Shown here in pieces: positions 11,974-16,314 of a DNA stretch of 16,314 nucleotides. The notes beneath the pieces were generated by a model. The model had not been told where the DNA came from and ran no database searches. It was given only the letters and a program-made list of their open reading frames with translations. How positions within the stretch are numbered: position 1 is the first letter of the stretch; each line of letters starts with the position of its first letter. Position numbers and translations under genes: made by a program. Source of the DNA: JAULUH01 sp032111745 (GTDB lineage Bacteria; Chloroflexota; Anaerolineae; JAAEKA01); contig JAULUH010000546.1 in NCBI GenBank assembly GCA_032111745.1, positions 1 through 16,314 on the forward strand, read 5' to 3'.

Positions 11974-13029
11974 ATGAGCGAAGGCATGACCAGCACGGAG
12001 CGCGTGCTTGCCGCGCTGAGGCGAGAAGTCCCCGATCGCATCCCCACCTTCGAGTGGGAGATCGATCCTGACCTGGTCGTAGCCATGACAGGGGGCGGCA
12101 GCTACGAGGACTTCATCGAGAAGTTCGACCTGGACGCGGTGATGTGTCCACCGGACTACATCAAGAAGCCCCTGCCTGATGGCAACCTGATGGACGAGTG
12201 GGGAGTGACGCGCACCCGGGGGCACGAAGCCTACGCCATGGCGGTAGATGAATTCGCCCCGATCAAGAGCTGGGCCGACCTCGAGGCCTGGCAACCCCCT
12301 GACCCCTACGCGCCGCACCGGTTCGACACCATGAAGAAGCGCATCCAGCGCTTCAAGGGCCAGCGGGCGATCATCGTCCAGCTGCGCGATGTGTGGTCGA
12401 ACCCGCGCGACCTGCTGGGTTACGCCCAGCTCTTCGTCCTGTGCAAGACCAAGCCTGACCTGGTGGAAGCCCTGGTGGTCAAGTGCGTCGAGCAGAGCAT
12501 GGCCCTGGCGCAGGTTGCTGCCGAGCTGGGGGCAGAGATCGTCATGTCGGGCGACGACATCGCCGACAATCGCCGCACCATGATCTCGCCGGCCATGTGG
12601 GAGCGCATCTTCCTGCCGCACTTCCGGCGCTGGGTCACGGCCATTCACGACTGTGGCCTGTTGTACTGGAAGCACACGGACGGCAACATCATGGAGGTGA
12701 TCGAGGGTCTGATCGATGCTGGCATTGACGGCATCGACCCCATTGATCCCCTGGCCAAGATGGACCTGGCCACGGTCAAGGCGCGGTACGGCAGCCGCGT
12801 CGCCATCAAGGGCAACGTAGACTGCGCCTTCCTCCTGATGGATGGCCCGGAAGAGGCGGTGGTGGAGTCGGTGAAGAACTGCATTCGCATCGCCGGGCCA
12901 GGCGGCGGCTACGCCTGCTCCTCCAGCAATTCGATCCATTCCGGGGTCAAGCCGGAGCTCTATATAGCCATGCTCGATGCCATTCGAGAGTATGGCGTCT
13001 ATCCCCTGGACATGGACCGGCTGAGTTGA
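11974..13029 (+). CDS. UroD-family (uroporphyrinogen decarboxylase-like) protein
   Basis: A 351-residue TIM-barrel protein of the UroD/MtaA superfamily but not a haem-synthesis HemE by context. Visible blocks are RVLAALRREVPDRIP (10-24), MSGDDIADNRRTMISP (191-206), the pocket strand LLYWKHTDGNIMEVI (229-243), DGIDPIDPLAKMDL (252-265), and GGGYACSSSNSIHSG (310-324). Corrinoid-linked methyltransferases of this superfamily bind zinc through His-x-Cys and a later Cys; here the first part is His234-Thr-Asp236, so the classical zinc site is incomplete although Cys315 is near the later position. The function is unknown. The ATG at 11974 follows GGAGG by 9 bases; a GTG at 11941 is a less likely start. 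It heads an operon whose next gene begins 1 bp after its stop, and it is a paralogue of the fragment at 3-254. Confidence 0.88.
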   Translation: MSEGMTSTERVLAALRREVPDRIPTFEWEIDPDLVVAMTGGGSYEDFIEKFDLDAVMCPPDYIKKPLPDGNLMDEWGVTRTRGHEAYAMAVDEFAPIKSWADLEAWQPPDPYAPHRFDTMKKRIQRFKGQRAIIVQLRDVWSNPRDLLGYAQLFVLCKTKPDLVEALVVKCVEQSMALAQVAAELGAEIVMSGDDIADNRRTMISPAMWERIFLPHFRRWVTAIHDCGLLYWKHTDGNIMEVIEGLIDAGIDGIDPIDPLAKMDLATVKARYGSRVAIKGNVDCAFLLMDGPEEAVVESVKNCIRIAGPGGGYACSSSNSIHSGVKPELYIAMLDAIREYGVYPLDMDRLS

Positions 13030-13030
13030 C

Positions 13031-14482
13031 ATGGCACACCCCGAAGCCTGGCCGCTGGACCAGTTGTTCGACGCGGTGGCACCGGACCGCATCACCACGG
13101 ACGAGGCTGACCTGGAGGCTCACAGCTACGACTGGTGGCCGGTGACGGCCAAATGGCGGCAGCAGGGCAAGCGCCCCTTTGGGCCGCAGGCCGTGATTCG
13201 CCCCCAGTCCACCGCGGAGATCAGCCGGGTCATGCAGTGGGCGAGCGTGCAGGGCATTCCAGTCACCCCCTGGGGAGCAGGCTCATCGGTGACGGGCGCG
13301 CCGCTGGCGACGACCGGCGGGATCAGCCTCGATCTGTCGGCGCTCGATCGCATCCTGGTTCTGGACGAAGCCAACCTGCTGGTGAAGGTGCAGGCGGGCA
13401 AGCTAGGGCACCACCTGGAGGCCGAGCTGAATGCACGGGGCTACACGCTGAATCACTCGCCGCAATCCCTGAACCGGTCGACGGTGGGCGGGTGGGTGGC
13501 CACGCGCGCCACCGGGCAGTTCTCGTCCCGCTGGGGCGGCATCGAGGAGCTGGTGGTGGCGCTGACCGTCGTACTGGCCTCTGGCGAGGTTGTCGAGACG
13601 GTGTTCGCGCCGCGCGCGGCCCTGGGCCCTGACCTGTGCCAGCTCTTCATTGGCGCCGAGGGCACGCTGGGCGTGGTGGCGGAGGTGACGCTGAAGATTT
13701 TTCCCCTGGCGGAGACCCGGCTGTTCGAGACGCTGCGATTTCCCTCGATCGCCAGTGGGCTACAGGCCATGCGCAAGATCATGCGTTGCGGTCTGCGGCC
13801 GTTTCTGCTGCGCTTCTACGACGAAGACGAGGCGCGCTTCGCCGTGCGGGATGCGACTTTCGAGGGCTGCGCCATGTTCCTGGGCTGCGAGGGGCTAGAG
13901 GGGCCGGCGCACGCGGAACAGAGCGCCTGCCTGGCGATATGCCTGAACGAGGGCGCCGAGTTGTTGGGGGCCACAGCCACCATGGGATGGATGGAGCGGC
14001 GGTTTGATTTCTCGACGGTGGAGAACCTGCTGGCCGAGCCGGGCGGGGTAGCCGAGACCATCGAGGTGGCGCATTTCTGGGACGGCATCGAGCCGACCTA
14101 CGATGCTCTGAGGGAGGCGTTGTCGCCGCTGGCCGACCACGTGCTGGGCCATTTTTCGCACGCCTATCCCCAGGGCACGTCGCTGTACGTGATCCTGCTG
14201 GGCCAAGTTGAGGATGCGGCAGCGGCCGAGGCCCGGCTGGCCGAGATCTGGCGCACGGCGATGGAGGTGGCGCTCCGGGAAGGGGCGGCCATCTCGCACC
14301 ATCATGGCGTGGGGCTGGCCCGTCTGCCCTACATCCGGCGCAACCTGGGCTCGAGCATGGTTGTGTTGGAGCGGGTCAAGCAAGCCCTGGACCCCGCCGG
14401 TATCATGTGCCCGGGCAAGCTGGGATTGCCGGATAGGCACGGGCGCCGGAGCGGAACACAGACGGACACAGACGGACACTGA
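13031..14482 (+). CDS. FAD-linked oxidase (GlcD / alkyl-DHAP synthase-like)
   Basis: A 483-residue flavoprotein of the FAD-binding type 4 (VAO/PCMH) superfamily. The FAD domain shows VIRPQSTAEISRVM (55-68), PWGAGSSVTG (80-89), RSTVGGWVATRATGQFSSRWG (149-169) and GAEGTLGVVAEVTLKIFP (208-225). Near the C-terminus are HHHGVG (423-428) and LDPAGIMCPGKLG (453-465). Relatives oxidise 2-hydroxy acids such as glycolate and D-lactate. The ATRATG block and the HHH motif also recall alkyl-dihydroxyacetonephosphate synthase, so both are possible. It starts 1 bp after the UroD-like stop, which points to coupled translation. The last 15 or so residues (after PGKLGLP) are encoded by a low-complexity repeat that runs on past the stop, so the tail is probably not functional. 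Confidence 0.88.
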   Translation: MAHPEAWPLDQLFDAVAPDRITTDEADLEAHSYDWWPVTAKWRQQGKRPFGPQAVIRPQSTAEISRVMQWASVQGIPVTPWGAGSSVTGAPLATTGGISLDLSALDRILVLDEANLLVKVQAGKLGHHLEAELNARGYTLNHSPQSLNRSTVGGWVATRATGQFSSRWGGIEELVVALTVVLASGEVVETVFAPRAALGPDLCQLFIGAEGTLGVVAEVTLKIFPLAETRLFETLRFPSIASGLQAMRKIMRCGLRPFLLRFYDEDEARFAVRDATFEGCAMFLGCEGLEGPAHAEQSACLAICLNEGAELLGATATMGWMERRFDFSTVENLLAEPGGVAETIEVAHFWDGIEPTYDALREALSPLADHVLGHFSHAYPQGTSLYVILLGQVEDAAAAEARLAEIWRTAMEVALREGAAISHHHGVGLARLPYIRRNLGSSMVVLERVKQALDPAGIMCPGKLGLPDRHGRRSGTQTDTDGH

Positions 14483-14620
14483 CGCACACGGACTTCGGAG
14501 TTCACCGCAGAGGCGCAGAGGACGCAGAGCGGAAAAAGGGCCCGAGGAGCCGGAGCGGAGCACGGATGAACGCGGACAGATAGGGACGAACACGGACGAG
14601 TATGGATGGCGGACCCGGAC
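14445..14620. repeat. Degenerate intergenic repeat block (ACAGACGG / CGCAGAGG / CACGGA motifs)
   Basis: The block begins inside the end of the FAD oxidase gene. ACACAGACGG occurs twice in a row (14456-14465, 14466-14475) with decayed units after it; TTCACCGCAGAGGCGCAGAGG and related GCAGAG units follow; then come CACGGATGAACGCGGAC-type units. GCCGGAGCGGA-CAC occurs at 14445-14459 and 14549-14563 with one mismatch. These motifs are typical of dispersed intergenic repeats in large GC-rich genomes. The 201 bp between the oxidase and the aldolase hold nothing else apart from the aldolase leader. Confidence 0.7.
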
Positions 14621-14683
14621 AGGAGGGACTGTTGAGAGGCCCTGTCTTGAGACCAAGGCATAGACTTTCGAGAGGCTAGCTGT

Positions 14684-15487
14684 ATGGACTCGCGCACCGG
14701 CAAGAAGATCCGCATGGGGCGGCTGTTCAACCAGCGGAGCGGCAGGACGATCATCGTCGCCTACTCTCACGGCGTGCTGATGGGACCGCGGCGGGGCATG
14801 CTCACCCTGGAGGAGATGCAGCGCACGGCGCAGGCGGTGCGGAGCGCTGATGGCCTGTTGGTGGCTCCCGGCATGGTGCGCCACCTGGAGGATGCCTTCG
14901 TCGGCCGGGACCGACCTTCCCTGTTCGTCCACATGGACTACGAGAGCTTCGACCGCCCGGCCTTGTCCTATGCGGTGGGCGCAACTGTGGAGCTGGCGAC
15001 CATCGAAGATGTGGTGGCGACCGGCGCCGACGGCATCATGACCTACCTGTTCTTCGGCTACGATGACCCCGAGCGGGAGAAGATGGAAATCGCCCGCAAC
15101 GCCCGCCTGGCCCGCGCCTGCGAGCGTTGGGGGATCCTGCTGATGATCGAGCCGCGCAGCGCCCGCCAGGCCGAGCAACCGGAGGACGACAGCGACCTGG
15201 CCATCATGTCGATGAGCAGCCGGATCGCCGCGGAGCTGGGCGCTGACCTGGTGAAGACCATTCACCCCGGCAGCACGGAGGACTTGGGCCAGCTGGTCAT
15301 GACCTGCCCGGCGCCGGTGCTGGTGGCCGGCGGCGCGCGGCAGGGCGATCCCGAGGCCGCATATGCCAAGGCGCAGAGTGCGATGGATGCGGGCGCGGCC
15401 GGCCTGGTCTTCGGCCGCCACATCTACGAGGCGCCCGACCCGGCGGCGGAGATGGCACACTTCAGGCGCATCGTGCACGGCGAGTAG
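14684..15487 (+). CDS. Class I aldolase, DhnA/DeoC/FbaB-LsrF family
   Basis: A 267-residue TIM-barrel Schiff-base aldolase. The first strand reads TIIVAYSHGVLMGP (22-35), where relatives have a D-H-G motif; MIEPRS (154-159) and GADLVKTIHPG (186-196) follow, with Lys191 as the expected Schiff-base lysine; PVLVAGGARQGDPEA (211-225) and GLVFGRHIYEAPDP (240-253) form the phosphate-binding end. The family includes DhnA-type fructose-bisphosphate aldolases and LsrF, which cleave or form ketose-phosphate carbon bonds. With a sugar kinase just downstream and fucI in the window, cleavage of a ketose-1-phosphate is a reasonable guess. The ATG at 14684 follows AGAGG by 8 bases, and the kinase gene starts 38 bp after its stop. 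Confidence 0.87.
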   Translation: MDSRTGKKIRMGRLFNQRSGRTIIVAYSHGVLMGPRRGMLTLEEMQRTAQAVRSADGLLVAPGMVRHLEDAFVGRDRPSLFVHMDYESFDRPALSYAVGATVELATIEDVVATGADGIMTYLFFGYDDPEREKMEIARNARLARACERWGILLMIEPRSARQAEQPEDDSDLAIMSMSSRIAAELGADLVKTIHPGSTEDLGQLVMTCPAPVLVAGGARQGDPEAAYAKAQSAMDAGAAGLVFGRHIYEAPDPAAEMAHFRRIVHGE

Positions 15488-15525
15488 CCGGACCGCAGGC
15501 AACATTCACCAATGGAGGTGGTGTT

Positions 15526-16314
15526 ATGCCAAAGCGATACCTGATTGGCATTGACCTGGGCTCCAGCTCTGTCAAAGCGTCGCTCTTCGACGAGGGGGGC
15601 AGAGCCTGGGGCGATGTGGCGCGCGACAACCATCCCCGCCAGCCGCAAGCGGGCGTGGCCGAGTACAGCGGCCCCCAGATGCTGGCCTCTACGGTGGAGG
15701 CCATTCGCCGGCTGGTCGATCAGGATTTCCTGGCGCCAGGCGATGTCGCGGCGCTCAGCATCGACGGCATGATCAGCGGGACCATGGGTGTCGACGCCTC
15801 AGGGGAGGCCACGACGCCCTACACCACGACCCTGGACATGCGCTTCACGCCTGAGCTCAACCTGGTGATGGGAGGGTTCCACGAGGCCATCCGGCGCCTG
15901 ACCGGCGCCGGCCAGCCGTGCTTTGCGCCCAAGATGCTATGGATCCGGCGGGAGTTTCCGGAGGCCTATGCCCGCACGGCGAAGTTCGTGACAGCAGCTG
16001 GGTATGTGTCCGGCCAGCTGGCCGGCCTGGCCGGACGGGATGCCTTCGTCGACTATACCTACCTGTGGGCCACAGGACTCAGTGACACGGTCAACTACGC
16101 GTGGTGCGACGAATTGTGCCGGGCGATGGACCTGCCAATGGATAAGCTGCCACGCATCGTGCGACCCACTGACATCATCGGTGGCGTCAGCGCCGAGATA
16201 GCGGCTGTGACGGGCTTGCTCCAGGGCACCCCAATTGTCGCCGGCTGTGGAGATCAGTCAGCAGGCCTCCTCGCCGCCGGGATCAACGTTCCCAGCCGGA
16301 TGGGAGAGAGTGCA
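15526..16314 (+). CDS. FGGY-family carbohydrate kinase, N-terminal part (3' end outside window)
   Basis: The frame is open from the ATG at 15526 to the window edge, giving 263 residues of a protein that is usually about 480-520 long. The phosphate-binding loop is YLIGIDLGSSSVKASLFD (5-22); ALSIDGMISGTMGVDASG (76-93) follows; and GCGDQSAGLLAAG (240-252) carries Asp243, the expected catalytic base at the start of the second domain. FGGY kinases phosphorylate ketoses and polyols such as L-fuculose, L-rhamnulose, xylulose or glycerol; the residues seen do not fix the substrate. A strong GGAGGTGG ribosome-binding site precedes the start. The position after the aldolase supports a kinase-aldolase pair, perhaps acting on the product of FucI. 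Confidence 0.9.
   Translation, partial: MPKRYLIGIDLGSSSVKASLFDEGGRAWGDVARDNHPRQPQAGVAEYSGPQMLASTVEAIRRLVDQDFLAPGDVAALSIDGMISGTMGVDASGEATTPYTTTLDMRFTPELNLVMGGFHEAIRRLTGAGQPCFAPKMLWIRREFPEAYARTAKFVTAAGYVSGQLAGLAGRDAFVDYTYLWATGLSDTVNYAWCDELCRAMDLPMDKLPRIVRPTDIIGGVSAEIAAVTGLLQGTPIVAGCGDQSAGLLAAGINVPSRMGESA

Noticed and set aside
11932..13098. 388-residue minus-strand open frame
   Set aside because: Antisense shadow of the UroD-like gene, which has a promoter, ribosome-binding site and clear family motifs.
13895..15505. 536-residue minus-strand open frame
   Set aside because: It runs antisense across the end of the FAD oxidase, the repeat block and the whole aldolase; it has R/H/A-rich shadow composition and no recognisable domain.
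1..16314. tRNA or other structured RNA genes
   Set aside because: The intergenic regions were read for cloverleaf elements and T-loop sequences; only simple hairpins were found. A covariance-model search would settle this.

Overview
The window is about 16.3 kb of GC-rich bacterial DNA that looks like a carbohydrate-catabolism island. The best guess for its source is a Chloroflexota genome (Anaerolineae or Caldilineae type, probably environmental). The reasons are a large ATPase-TPR-LuxR regulator, UroD-like proteins mixed with sugar enzymes, and many intergenic hairpins of the GTAGAGACGC and GTAGGGGCA kind. This assignment is inference; there is no rRNA or other taxonomic marker. No tRNA, rRNA, CRISPR array, transposase or transporter gene was seen.

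Layout. (1) 3-2077, plus strand: the tail of a UroD-family protein, then a clear L-fucose isomerase (fucI) 11 bp downstream. (2) 2078-2260: three hairpin repeats between 13-bp direct repeats, leading into a HAD phosphatase/beta-phosphoglucomutase-like gene (2261-2935). (3) 2946-8039, minus strand: in transcription order a PfkB-family 1-phosphofructokinase-like kinase, a mannitol-1-phosphate dehydrogenase-like protein fused to a C_GCAxxG_C_C redox domain, a shikimate dehydrogenase-like protein with an altered substrate motif and, beyond a 290-bp spacer with a perfect 35-bp palindrome, a DUF89/ARMT1-type sugar-phosphate phosphatase. (4) 8040-8459: a divergent control region with a promoter on each strand. 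(5) 8460-11440: the LuxR-type regulator and a small SnoaL-like protein. (6) 11441-11973: a strong hairpin, a 52-bp tandem repeat and a promoter. (7) 11974-16314, plus strand: a full UroD-like protein, an FAD-linked oxidase, a DhnA-type class I aldolase and the first 263 residues of an FGGY sugar kinase that leaves the window.

How the genes may work together (inference). FucI, the FGGY kinase and the DhnA-type aldolase could form an isomerase-kinase-aldolase route for L-fucose or a related sugar, giving dihydroxyacetone phosphate and an aldehyde; the FAD oxidase could act on a derived hydroxy acid. The minus-strand unit joins a hexitol-phosphate dehydrogenase, a fructose-1-phosphate-type kinase and a phosphatase family known to hydrolyse fructose-1-phosphate, which suggests a second sugar-phosphate pathway with its own damage control. 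The LuxR-type regulator lies between the two blocks and may control one or both.

The most unusual item is the dehydrogenase-C_GCAxxG_C_C fusion (5357-7054), which also has Gln where the dehydrogenase family normally has a catalytic His. Next come the AroE-like protein without the HSxSP motif and the set of perfect palindromes with one-base centres.
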